64,000 nucleotides of DNA from NCBI RefSeq assembly GCF_004365875.1, contig NZ_SODF01000001.1:186001-250000 (forward strand). Reading direction: 5' to 3'. A program made the position numbers and the translations under genes. The number at the start of each line of letters is the position of its first letter. The stretch's first letter is position 1. The notes below the pieces were generated by a model that saw nothing but the letters and a program-made list of their open reading frames with translations, was not told the DNA's origin and did no database searches. The stretch comes from Kribbella kalugense. Lineage in GTDB: Bacteria; Actinomycetota; Actinomycetes; Propionibacteriales; Kribbellaceae. Below, piece after piece: positions 9,413-16,106 of the stretch.

Positions 9413-10419
9413 GCGGCGATCGGCTGCGGGACCGGCGCGAGATCCAGGAACTGCTCGCCCGGCGGGCCACGGCCAGCGACCGGCGCGATCCGGAGGCGAT
9501 GCTGGCCTGCCACACCGACGACAGCACCGACGACCACGGCAGCGGCAGGGAAAGTGCCCGGACGTTCATCGAACGGATGGCGGCCACCAGCTATCGCGAC
9601 CCGGACAACGGACCGCAGAAGCACATGATCGGCAACGTGCTGGTGGATTTCGTCGACGACGACGTTGCCCTGGTGGAGAGCTACCACCTCGCGTATCACC
9701 GCCATGGCGTACAGACCGGACCGTCCGACAACCTCATCGCCGGTCGCTACCTGGACAAGGTGCGCAAGGTGGACGGGCAGTGGCTGATCGCCGACCGGAC
9801 CGTCGTCTACGACTGGTCGCGGACCGCCGCTGCTACTGATCCGACTCGATCACCCGGCGCTACGAGCGTCGTCGACCTCAAGGAGAGGACTCCCATGGAG
9901 CTCGCCGACCTGATCGCGAAGCAGGAGATCACCGAGGTCCTGTACCGCCGGGCGCGGGCCGGCGATCGGCGCGACCACGCGCTGGCCTTGTCCTGCTACC
10001 ACGAGGGCGCGACCGAGGAGCACGAAGGATTCACCGGTCCGGCTGCCGATTTCATCCTGGAGCACTCGGCCTACGCGCCAGGCAAGACTCCGCCGACCAG
10101 TTCGCTCGTGCACTTGATCGCCAACGTCCTGATCGAGTTGGACGGCGACGAGGCAGCGGTCGAGTCCTATCACCTTTGCTTCATGACCGGCGGCGGAACC
10201 GACACGACCATCTCCGGCCGCTACCTGGATCGCTTCGCCAGGAGGAACGGCCGATGGGCGATCGCTCACCGGCAGGTGGTCTTCGACTGGTCGCGGACCG
10301 AGCCCGGCGCGGAACGCTTCTGGGATCGCTACCCCGACCAGTCCAAGATCGCCTTCGGCCGCCTGGGCCCGGAAGACCCGCTGTACGGCATGGTCGAGCG
10401 CGAGGTGACAGATGCCTGA
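9409..10419 (+). CDS. Tandem SnoaL-like (NTF2-fold) protein
   Basis: The 336-residue protein is two clearly homologous SnoaL_4-type domains in tandem. The first (about 1-150) contains REIQELLARRATASDRRDPE and ends DRTVVYDWSRT. The second (about 163-336) contains QEITEVLYRRARAGDRRDHA and ends HRQVVFDWSRT. Each alone is the normal size of a stand-alone family member. NTF2-fold proteins in aromatic clusters act as small dehydratases, isomerases or oxygenase beta-like subunits; the reaction here is unknown. A strong Shine-Dalgarno sequence stands before Met163, so the second domain may also be made separately. It is coupled to its neighbours by an ATGA overlap upstream and an 8-base overlap downstream. 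Confidence 0.82.
   Translation: MSGDRLRDRREIQELLARRATASDRRDPEAMLACHTDDSTDDHGSGRESARTFIERMAATSYRDPDNGPQKHMIGNVLVDFVDDDVALVESYHLAYHRHGVQTGPSDNLIAGRYLDKVRKVDGQWLIADRTVVYDWSRTAAATDPTRSPGATSVVDLKERTPMELADLIAKQEITEVLYRRARAGDRRDHALALSCYHEGATEEHEGFTGPAADFILEHSAYAPGKTPPTSSLVHLIANVLIELDGDEAAVESYHLCFMTGGGTDTTISGRYLDRFARRNGRWAIAHRQVVFDWSRTEPGAERFWDRYPDQSKIAFGRLGPEDPLYGMVEREVTDA
9880..9888 (+). promoter_or_regulatory. Internal ribosome binding site inside the tandem SnoaL gene
   Basis: AAGGAGAGG lies 6 bases before an in-frame ATG at 9895, exactly at the linker between the two SnoaL-like domains. It is stronger than the ribosome sites of most genes in this operon and may start a 174-residue stand-alone second domain. 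Confidence 0.5.
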
Positions 10420-11881
10420 CCTGGAGGCGCCGTACTACGACGTGGTGGTCGTCGGCTACGGACCGGTCGGCGCCACCGCCGCCAACCTGCTCGGCGCCGC
10501 CGGGGTGCGGACGCTGGTCGTCGATCGCGCGACGACGATCTTCGACGTCCCTCGGGCGATCCATTTCGACGCGAGCATCCTGCGGGTCTTCCAGTCGATC
10601 GGCCTCGCCGACAAGATCTCCGCGCAATGCCGGGTGATCGACCAGATGGCGACGTACGGCGCCCAGGGCCAACTGCTCTCGTCCAGCTCGAGCGGGTCCG
10701 GAGCGGACGGGTGGGCCGATCATTACAGCTTCTACCAGCCAGAGCTGGAGCAGACGCTGCGCACCGGCGTCGAGCGCTACGCGAACGTCGATGTCCTGCT
10801 GGGTACGACGGTCACGGCGGTCGTCGAGGATACGGCCGACGTTGCCATCCGCTGGGAGAGCTCTGTTGCCGAGGGCGCCGTTCGTGCGGCCTTCGTGATC
10901 GGTGCCGACGGCGCCGCGAGCACGGTGCGCAAACTGGCCGGAATCCAGCTGGACGACCTCGACTTCGACGAGCCGTGGTTGGTCGTCGATGCGTTGCTGG
11001 ACGGTCCGCACGACCTGCCGGAAGCGACCTCGCAGATGTTCTGCGACCCACGCCGGCCGACCACGGTCGTACCGGGGCCTGGCCGGCATCGGCGCTGGGA
11101 GTTCATGCTGCTGCCGGGGGAGGACCCGGCGGAGATCGCGACGCCGGAGAGCATCGAATCGTTGCTGTCGGCGTACGTCGATCCGGTGGCGGTGAAGTTG
11201 CTGAGGGCAAGCGTTTATCGCTTTCATGCGCTCCTGGCGCAACAATGGCGGCAGGGTCGGGTGATGCTCGCCGGCGACGCGGCGCACCAGACGCCGCCGT
11301 TCCTCGGTCAGGGCATGTGTCACGGCATCCGGGATGTCCAAGCGCTCGCCTGGCGGCTGAGGGCGATCCTGCACGGCGAGGCAGGCCTGTCGCTACTGGA
11401 CTCCTATCAACCCGAGCGGGAGCCGCAGGTGCGCGAGGTGATCGGACGTGCGGTCACCAAGGGTCGCGAGATCTGCGTTCTCGACCCGGATCTCGCGGCG
11501 GCCCGCGACCGGGCCGTGCTCGAGCGGTCGGCCTGGGGGCAATCACTGGACAGCACGATGATGCTGGCCGTGACGAGCGGCTTCATCGACCCCGGCCGAC
11601 TCGCCGCCGGCGTCGTACCGCAGCCGCTGGTGAAGGGCAGTCGCCTCGACGACCTGCTGCCCAAGGGATTCTCAGTGATCACCGACGCCCCCGACCTGGT
11701 CGCTTCCGCCGAGCCATTGCCGGCCACCCTGGTAACCGCTCCGACCGTATCCACCTGGCTGGACGCAGCCGGAGCGCGGGCCGCTTTACTCCGGCCTGAC
11801 CACCACCCCTACGGCTTCGCCGCAACCGCCACCGAGCTCGAGCAGCTCGTCAACAGGCTGCGATCCCGCCTGTGCAGCTAG
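10412..11881 (+). CDS. FAD-dependent aromatic hydroxylase (MhpA/PheA class)
   Basis: This is a 489-residue class A flavoprotein monooxygenase. VVVVGYGPVGATAANLL is the dinucleotide-binding GxGxxG motif. FVIGADGAASTVRKLAG is the DG motif, and VMLAGDAAHQTPPFLGQGMCHG is the GD motif with the flavin ribityl contact. These match 3-(3-hydroxyphenyl)propionate hydroxylase and related phenol hydroxylases, which add an ortho hydroxyl using NAD(P)H and O2. As last gene of the operon it probably makes the catechol that the VOC dioxygenase then cleaves. The ATG overlaps the SnoaL gene by 8 bases. Confidence 0.85.
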   Translation: MPDLEAPYYDVVVVGYGPVGATAANLLGAAGVRTLVVDRATTIFDVPRAIHFDASILRVFQSIGLADKISAQCRVIDQMATYGAQGQLLSSSSSGSGADGWADHYSFYQPELEQTLRTGVERYANVDVLLGTTVTAVVEDTADVAIRWESSVAEGAVRAAFVIGADGAASTVRKLAGIQLDDLDFDEPWLVVDALLDGPHDLPEATSQMFCDPRRPTTVVPGPGRHRRWEFMLLPGEDPAEIATPESIESLLSAYVDPVAVKLLRASVYRFHALLAQQWRQGRVMLAGDAAHQTPPFLGQGMCHGIRDVQALAWRLRAILHGEAGLSLLDSYQPEREPQVREVIGRAVTKGREICVLDPDLAAARDRAVLERSAWGQSLDSTMMLAVTSGFIDPGRLAAGVVPQPLVKGSRLDDLLPKGFSVITDAPDLVASAEPLPATLVTAPTVSTWLDAAGARAALLRPDHHPYGFAATATELEQLVNRLRSRLCS

Positions 11882-11903
11882 GCCCTGGCAACGTGGTCGG
11901 CGA

Positions 11904-12236
11904 TCAGACGAGTCGGTTGGTCTCCTCGACCACCGCGGAGTGGATGCCCGCTGAGGTCTCACGCATGTAGGCCGCACGCAGATCGTGAGCCTTCTGGTAG
12001 CTCTCGGACTGCAGGGCCTCGTGCATCTGCTCGATCGAGTCGAAGCTGATCTGCACGATCGCGTCGATCGGATCTTCGGCGTCGTCCGTCGCCAGGTCGG
12101 CCAGGAAGTACTGGATGTAGGCCCTGGTCTGGGGGAGTGCCTGGTAGGTCGGTCCGTAGTCGTCCTTCATGAAACGCCGGAATTCGGCAGTCTCGATCTC
12201 GGGCTTCTTCCGGATCACGGTCAGCAAGGTGTGCAC
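11904..12236 (-). CDS. EthD-like dimeric alpha/beta-barrel protein
   Basis: This 110-residue protein has the layout of EthD-domain proteins (short ferredoxin-like barrels related to ABM proteins): MHTLLTVIRKKPEIETAEFRRFMKDDYGPTY, then AYIQYF and later IVQISFDSIEQMHEAL. Such proteins support degradation or monooxygenase steps, often with no demonstrated chemistry. The start is a GTG with GGAG and AGAAG upstream. It is divergent from a TetR gene, with two palindromes in between, so TetR probably controls it. It is convergent with the hydroxylase gene, 22 bases apart. Confidence 0.7.
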   Translation of the reverse strand: MHTLLTVIRKKPEIETAEFRRFMKDDYGPTYQALPQTRAYIQYFLADLATDDAEDPIDAIVQISFDSIEQMHEALQSESYQKAHDLRAAYMRETSAGIHSAVVEETNRLV

Positions 12237-12250
12237 GGTCTTCTCCGTCT

Positions 12251-12268
12251 CCTGAACACGTGTTCAGG
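12251..12268. promoter_or_regulatory. Perfect palindrome, TetR operator copy 1
   Basis: CCTGAACACGTGTTCAGG is a perfect 18-bp palindrome in the 68-bp gap between the divergent EthD-like and TetR genes. Its core TGAACA/TGTTCA recurs 30 bp away, centre to centre. Such paired sites are typical TetR-family autoregulatory operators. Confidence 0.8.
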
Positions 12269-12282
12269 AGTACAGATTATCA

Positions 12283-12296
12283 TGAACAGGTGTTCA
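12283..12296. promoter_or_regulatory. Palindrome, TetR operator copy 2
   Basis: TGAACAGGTGTTCA repeats the arms of the first palindrome with one asymmetric central base pair. It ends 8 bases before the likely TetR start codon, so bound repressor would block its own transcript. Confidence 0.75.
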
Positions 12297-12304
12297 ATAG
12301 AGCG

Positions 12305-12862
12305 GTGCCCAAACAGGAGTCCCGTGACCTACGCGCCGTCTTGCTCCAGACGGCGATCGAGTTGCTCGCCGAGCCGCAGGCAGTCGCCGTACCGTCGCTG
12401 CGCTCGATCGCCCGTGCCTGCGAGGTCGCGCCGTCGGCTGTGTACTGGCACTTCCCCTCGGAGGCAGACCTGCGGTCGGCGGTGCTCGATGCGGAGTACT
12501 CCGACATGGTCGGGTCGATCGAACGGGCGCTCGACGATCGGCCATCTGACGCGGATGCCCTGGAAGTGGCCGGCCAGGCCTATGTGGCCTGGGGTTTGAG
12601 CCACCCTGGTGCCTATCAACTGCTCTTCGAGAGCGCCGATCCGCTACCTGAGACCCGCGCCGAGTACGGTCCACGTCTGCAAAATCGCATCGTCGAACTG
12701 GCCACGGCCGTCGATGCCGACGATCCGTTCTCGGCAGCCCTCCTACTGTGGACCGTCTGGCACGGACTCGTTTCCTTGCGGTTGCACAAGAAGGAGTGGA
12801 ACTGGGGGATGACGCCGGCGCAGGCGAACGCACGCCTGATCAACGCCTTGAAAACAACCTGA
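12305..12862 (+). CDS. TetR-family transcriptional regulator
   Basis: This is a 185-residue regulator. The N-terminal helix-turn-helix is SLRSIARACEVAPSAVYWHF (about residues 27-46), followed by DLRSAVLDAEY. The helical ligand domain resembles the TetR_C_33/WHG group. The start is placed at the GTG at 12305, since earlier in-frame GTG codons fall inside the operator palindromes. No strong Shine-Dalgarno sequence is present and the mRNA may be nearly leaderless. It should repress itself and the divergent EthD-like gene. A ligand from the adjacent aromatic pathway is an inference. Confidence 0.85.
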   Translation: MPKQESRDLRAVLLQTAIELLAEPQAVAVPSLRSIARACEVAPSAVYWHFPSEADLRSAVLDAEYSDMVGSIERALDDRPSDADALEVAGQAYVAWGLSHPGAYQLLFESADPLPETRAEYGPRLQNRIVELATAVDADDPFSAALLLWTVWHGLVSLRLHKKEWNWGMTPAQANARLINALKTT

Positions 12863-12870
12863 CTTGACCG

Positions 12871-12981
12871 CTCATCGCCGTCGCGGACCGGTGCGGCCAC
12901 TGGATTCCCGAGGAGCGACCGGCCTGGCTGACACGCCAGATCCTCGAATTCACCTCTCGATCGCACTCGGCGCTCGGCTGA
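12871..12981 (+). pseudogene. C-terminal remnant of an alpha/beta hydrolase
   Basis: An in-frame stretch reads LIAVADRCGHWIPEERPAWL and continues to a stop at 12981. CGHWIPEERP is the C-terminal catalytic-His motif of epoxide-hydrolase-like alpha/beta hydrolases. No upstream part of such a gene exists here: the TetR gene ends 9 bases before. It is a decayed fragment, too short to be functional. Confidence 0.65.
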
Positions 12982-13041
12982 CCTCACCAGGCCCGGCGGC
13001 GCCTTCGAGTGGGGTGGTCGAGCGGGTGGTCGAGTAGGTGG

Positions 13042-13350
13042 TCAGGGCTCGGGGACGGTGACGGTGGTTCGGTCTTCTACTTCGAGGACGGCTTCGGCGT
13101 AGGTGTGGACGTGGCGGCTCATGCGGCGGGCGGCGGCTGCGGGGTCCTGGTCGCGGATGGCCTTGGTGACGGTTCGGTGGGCGCGGAGGGTGGTCTCGCG
13201 GACGGCGTCGTCGACGAAGCCCTGGTTGTCGGTGGCGTCGTAGATGCTGCGGGACAGGGCGAGCATGATGCCGGTGAGGAGCTCGTTGTGGCTGGCGGCG
13301 GCGATGTCGATGTTCGTCTGGTCGAGGCGCTCGAGGTCGTCGGACACCGT
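13042..13350 (-). pseudogene. C-terminal remnant of a GntR/FCD regulator
   Basis: On the minus strand the frame reads DDLERLDQTNIDIAAASHNE, then LTGIMLALSRSIYDA and HRTVTKAIRDQDPAAAARRM, ending at a stop at 13042. These are the third to sixth helices of an FCD domain with the metal-binding His residues. The DNA-binding domain and the first FCD helices are missing. Upstream the frame runs into antisense of an alpha/beta-hydrolase fragment. The breakpoint is near 13350, estimated from where family resemblance stops on each strand. Confidence 0.7.
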
Positions 13351-13575
13351 GCGGGCGGTCGCCAACCCGGTCGAGAACCTGACCACCGATGCCGAGTACG
13401 TCCATGACTTCCTCAAGTCGACCAACGGACCGATCGTGCTGGTCGGTCACTCGTACGGCGGGTGAAGCTGAGCTGTACGTGAACGAGGACGTTTTCGTGC
13501 GCAACTTCGCCAGCGACCTGCCGCGGGCCGAGGCCGAGCAGCTGTGGGCGTCGCAGCGTGGGGCGTCAACCGCCG
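13350..13575 (+). pseudogene. Internally deleted alpha/beta hydrolase remnant
   Basis: One frame reads AVANPVENLTTDAEYVHDFL and PIVLVGHSYGG, the nucleophile elbow, then stops at 13465. One frame over, directly after, the sequence reads AELYVNEDVFVRNFASDLP followed by AEAEQLWASQRGAS. In intact relatives both pieces belong to one protein separated by roughly 50-80 residues, so an internal deletion with frameshift near 13461-13468 is likely. Start and end of the original gene are both missing. Confidence 0.7.
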
Positions 13576-13734
13576 TCATCCGCTCAGCAATCAGCTCGAT
13601 TCGCTGATCGGTACCAGGTAGCAGTAACCCCGCGTTGGGGGGGCAGCCGGAATCCTGCTCCTGGCGGTGAACCCGGCGGGCGAATCGGCCGTGCAAAGGG
13701 TATCGAAAGCTCAATAGATCAAGGAGAAACTCCC

Positions 13735-14274
13735 ATGAGGCGCATCGCCTTGGTGGTTGGTACGGCTGTGCTCGGACTGTCGACCCTGACAGCGTGCGGG
13801 GGTGGCGCCAGCGCCGCCACGCCCCAGAACACTCCCTCGCAAACCACCCCCAGTCCGTCGGTGGCGACTCCGGCCGCGCCGGCCAAGCTGTCCCTTGCCA
13901 CGGTCGGGAACCTGGGCAAGGTAGTTGTCGACGGCACCGGTCGTACGTTGTACATCTACGACGTGGACACCGCCAAACCGTCGAAGTCGAACTGCGACGG
14001 TGCGTGCGCGACGGCGTGGCCGCCGCTGCTGGCCGGCGCGGGTACGCCGCAGGTCAGTGGGATCAGCGCCTCGTTGGTGGGGACGGTGACCCGTACGGAC
14101 GGCACCAAGCAGGTGACTCTCGCGGGGTGGCCGCTGTACTACTACGCCAACGACGCCAAGGCCGGTGACGCGAACGGTCAGGCCGTCGGCGGGATCTGGT
14201 GGGTCGTCGGCGCGAACGGCCAGAAGATCACCACCCAGGCGTCGAACAACTCCTCGAGCAACTCCGGCTACTGA
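13735..14274 (+). CDS. Lipoprotein with Yx(FWY)xxD repeats
   Basis: This is a 179-residue exported lipoprotein (lipobox LSTLTAC, Cys21) followed by a Thr/Pro/Ser-rich linker (about 28-55). The mature part contains two copies of the Lipoprotein_15 (PF03640) motif Yx(FWY)xxD: YIYDVD near residue 78 and YYYAND near residue 136. Each copy is linked to a CxGxCxxxWPP-like or GWPLY context. The family is abundant in actinobacteria and has no proven function; heme or redox roles have been suggested. AAGGAG lies 8 bases before the ATG and fixes the start. The upstream 160 bp hold only decayed hydrolase DNA and a presumed promoter. Confidence 0.85.
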   Translation: MRRIALVVGTAVLGLSTLTACGGGASAATPQNTPSQTTPSPSVATPAAPAKLSLATVGNLGKVVVDGTGRTLYIYDVDTAKPSKSNCDGACATAWPPLLAGAGTPQVSGISASLVGTVTRTDGTKQVTLAGWPLYYYANDAKAGDANGQAVGGIWWVVGANGQKITTQASNNSSSNSGY

Positions 14275-14284
14275 TTCGGCCCGT

Positions 14285-14301
14285 GCGGCCTCGCAGGCCG
14301 C
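14285..14301 (+). terminator. Short GC-rich hairpin after the lipoprotein gene
   Basis: GCGGCCT and AGGCCGC pair perfectly (7 bp) around a CGC loop, 10 bases after the lipoprotein stop. No T-run follows, which is common for actinobacterial terminators. Confidence 0.5.
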
Positions 14302-14420
14302 CTTGGAGGAACCGCCGATGGCACGATCTACCGGTGACGGATGATCGTGATCGGGCTGGTCGTGGCCGTGCTGGGAGTCAGACGGAGCCGCTGAGTCCTC
14401 GGCAGAGGCCCCGAGGTGGG

Positions 14421-15113
14421 TCAGCGGGGGAGTTTGCGGGTTTCTACCAGTTGTTGGGCGACGTCGCGGAGTTTGGTGTTGGTGTCTTGGGAGTAGCGCC
14501 GTAGGACCGCGAACGCCTGATCGCCGTTCATATCGAAGCGTTCCATCAGGATTCCCATCGCCTGTCCGACCAGTTTGCGGGCGTCCACCGCGTGGTTCAT
14601 CGATACTTCGTGCCGGGCCGTGGCGACCGCTACCGAGGCATGCCGGGCCAGGATGTGCGCGATCGCTTCGTCGTCGACGGTGAACGCGTTCGGCTGGGTG
14701 TTGTACAGCGACAGCACGCCGGTAATGCGGTCGCTGACCCTCATCGGGACATGCAGCACGCTTCCGATCCGGGCTTCCACGGCCGCGGTCTGCCAGCGCA
14801 GCCAGCGGCCGTCGGTTGCTACGTCGGGAACGGCGATCATGTCGCCGGACAAGGCCGCCAGCATCGGGCCCTCACCGGCGTCGATCTGGACCCGGTACAT
14901 CGTCTCCACGACCGGGTCGGTGATCGCCCCGATCTCCGCGCGGCCACCGCGGACTGCCAGCGCGACGCCGGCATACGTGCAGTTCTCTGCCTTGATCGCG
15001 AACTGCACCACCGCGTCCAGCGTCTCGTCCACTCCGGGAGCGTCGTGCAGCTCGACCGCGAACTGCGCGAACGTGCCGGCGCTGAATGCCTCGGCGGGGT
15101 CTAGCAGGGCCAT
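14421..15113 (-). CDS. GAF and ANTAR domain protein
   Basis: The 230-residue protein has an N-terminal GAF domain (about 15-160, with YAGVALAVRGGRAEIG and GSVLHVPMRV) and a C-terminal ANTAR domain (about 170-230, with ARKLVGQAMGILMERF). ANTAR is the RNA-binding antiterminator output that binds dual hexaloop hairpins in leader RNAs; GAF senses small molecules or redox state. The ATG at 15113 is chosen over an upstream TTG because GGAG stands 6 bases before it. The neighbours (MerR-like gene, csbD) suggest a stress-response context. Its RNA targets are not identifiable here. Confidence 0.88.
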   Translation of the reverse strand: MALLDPAEAFSAGTFAQFAVELHDAPGVDETLDAVVQFAIKAENCTYAGVALAVRGGRAEIGAITDPVVETMYRVQIDAGEGPMLAALSGDMIAVPDVATDGRWLRWQTAAVEARIGSVLHVPMRVSDRITGVLSLYNTQPNAFTVDDEAIAHILARHASVAVATARHEVSMNHAVDARKLVGQAMGILMERFDMNGDQAFAVLRRYSQDTNTKLRDVAQQLVETRKLPR

Positions 15114-15184
15114 CTCGGTCTCCAAGCGGGATGCAGGTGTGGTGGACGCACCCCGGGCGGCCGAACCCCGCCGATGCCGTGGTG

Positions 15185-15502
15185 CTAGCTCTCGCCTCGC
15201 ATCTGTTCATTGATACGCAGCGCTTCTGCGAGCTGATCTTCCAAGATGATGATGCGGCAGGCCGCCTCGAGTGCGGTGCCTTGGTCTACGAGTTCACGGG
15301 CCCTCGAGGCCAGACGCAGCTGATAACGCGAGTACCGGCGATGACCACCCTCGGAACGCTGCGGGGTGATCAGCTTCGCCTCGTCCAGGCTGCGCAGGAA
15401 CCCCGGCGTAGTGCCGAGCATGTCCGCCGCCCGACCCATGGTGAAGGCGGGGTAGTCGTCGTCGTCGAAACTGTCCGGCCCGGTTGCCCGGTCAGAACTC
15501 AT
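15185..15502 (-). CDS. MerR-type helix-turn-helix regulator
   Basis: This is a 105-residue single-domain MerR-like protein. FTMGRAADMLGTTPGFLRSL forms the recognition helix pair, and EGGHRRYSRYQLRLASRARE is the wing. A C-terminal coiled coil (LEAACRIIILEDQLAEALRI) serves for dimerisation. It lacks an effector domain. It resembles small HspR/SoxR-like regulators of actinobacteria, and stress control is an inference. The start at 15502 is preferred because GGAGA lies 6 bases upstream. Together with the GAF-ANTAR gene downstream on the same strand (gap about 70 bases) it may form one transcript. Confidence 0.8.
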   Translation of the reverse strand: MSSDRATGPDSFDDDDYPAFTMGRAADMLGTTPGFLRSLDEAKLITPQRSEGGHRRYSRYQLRLASRARELVDQGTALEAACRIIILEDQLAEALRINEQMRGES

Positions 15503-15708
15503 CGAAAATCTCCGTGTAGGTCTGGGGTCATCGAGCCTCCGTGCAGAAGCCCGGTGCAGGCACACCGCGCTCAGGGTTGTTAGCTGTCTACGTCAGGTTC
15601 GATGTTCTTCTCTGTAAACAGCAGGAAGACTATGTCGGCCACGCCTCAATGTCTATGCCCGCCACTATAGATATTGCCAGGAGCCTACGACAGGTTCGGC
15701 AGGCGCGG

Positions 15709-15733
15709 GGTTGATCGAGTGGACCGCGGGTAC
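15709..15733 (+). promoter_or_regulatory. SigB/SigF-like stress promoter before csbD
   Basis: GGTT, a 15-base spacer and GGGTAC match the remembered actinobacterial SigB-type consensus GNNT-N14-16-GGGTAY. The promoter would give a leader of roughly 185 bases before csbD. In Bacillus csbD is a SigB general-stress gene, so the pairing is meaningful. The 426-base gap 15503-15928 holds this promoter, the presumed MerR-gene promoter and one doubtful small reading frame. Confidence 0.55.
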
Positions 15734-15792
15734 CGGGCGGGTGCCGTCCAACAGCGGGCGGGTACTGCGGGTCGCATCTGCTGGAGGCGGTT

Positions 15793-15928
15793 GTGATCAC
15801 AGTTGGTGGCGTGGATACGTACTACGACTACGACGAGCGCCAATGGAAGTTTCGCCGCCTGGGGGGCGGCCCCGTGCGTCCGAAGCCGGCCTGTCCGCCG
15901 GCGACGGAACTGACGATGGGAGACACCG
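15793..15928 (+). other. Doubtful small reading frame in the csbD leader
   Basis: A GTG at 15793 has GGAGG 6 bases upstream and opens a frame beginning VITVGGVDTYYDYDERQWKF. The frame stays open to 16116 but runs out of frame through the whole csbD gene, where it turns into low-complexity Arg/Gly/Gln sequence. Only the first 45 codons could be meaningful: either a decayed gene or a leader peptide. No family is recognised. Confidence 0.2.
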
Positions 15929-16102
15929 ATGGGTACCGGAGACAAGATCAAGAACGCCGCCGAGTCGGCGAAGGGCAAGCTCAAGGAGAAGACCGGGGAC
16001 GCGACCGACGATCGCGATCTGCAGGCCGAGGGTCAGGCGGAGAAGACCAAGGCCGACCTCAAGCAGGCCGGCGAGAAGGTCAAGGACGCGTTCAAGGACT
16101 GA
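15929..16102 (+). CDS. csbD: CsbD-family stress protein
   Basis: This is a 57-residue hydrophilic protein. It begins MGTGDKIKNAAESAKGKLKE, followed by KTGDATDD and a Lys/Ala/Glu-rich tail ending VKDAFKD. This is the classic CsbD pattern (small helical, often induced by general stress; biochemical role unknown). GGGAGA lies 5 bases before the ATG. A SigB-like promoter is upstream, and a perfect 12-bp hairpin begins 23 bases after the stop. The gene converges on the APH-type kinase gene, with only 4 bases between the two stops. Confidence 0.85.
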   Translation: MGTGDKIKNAAESAKGKLKEKTGDATDDRDLQAEGQAEKTKADLKQAGEKVKDAFKD

Positions 16103-16106
16103 CGCC

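Noticed and set aside
12950..13714. Long minus-strand frame of about 254 codons
   Set aside because: Composition is Arg/Pro/His-rich, typical of an antisense frame in GC-rich DNA. The real signals here are the GntR and hydrolase scraps in other frames.
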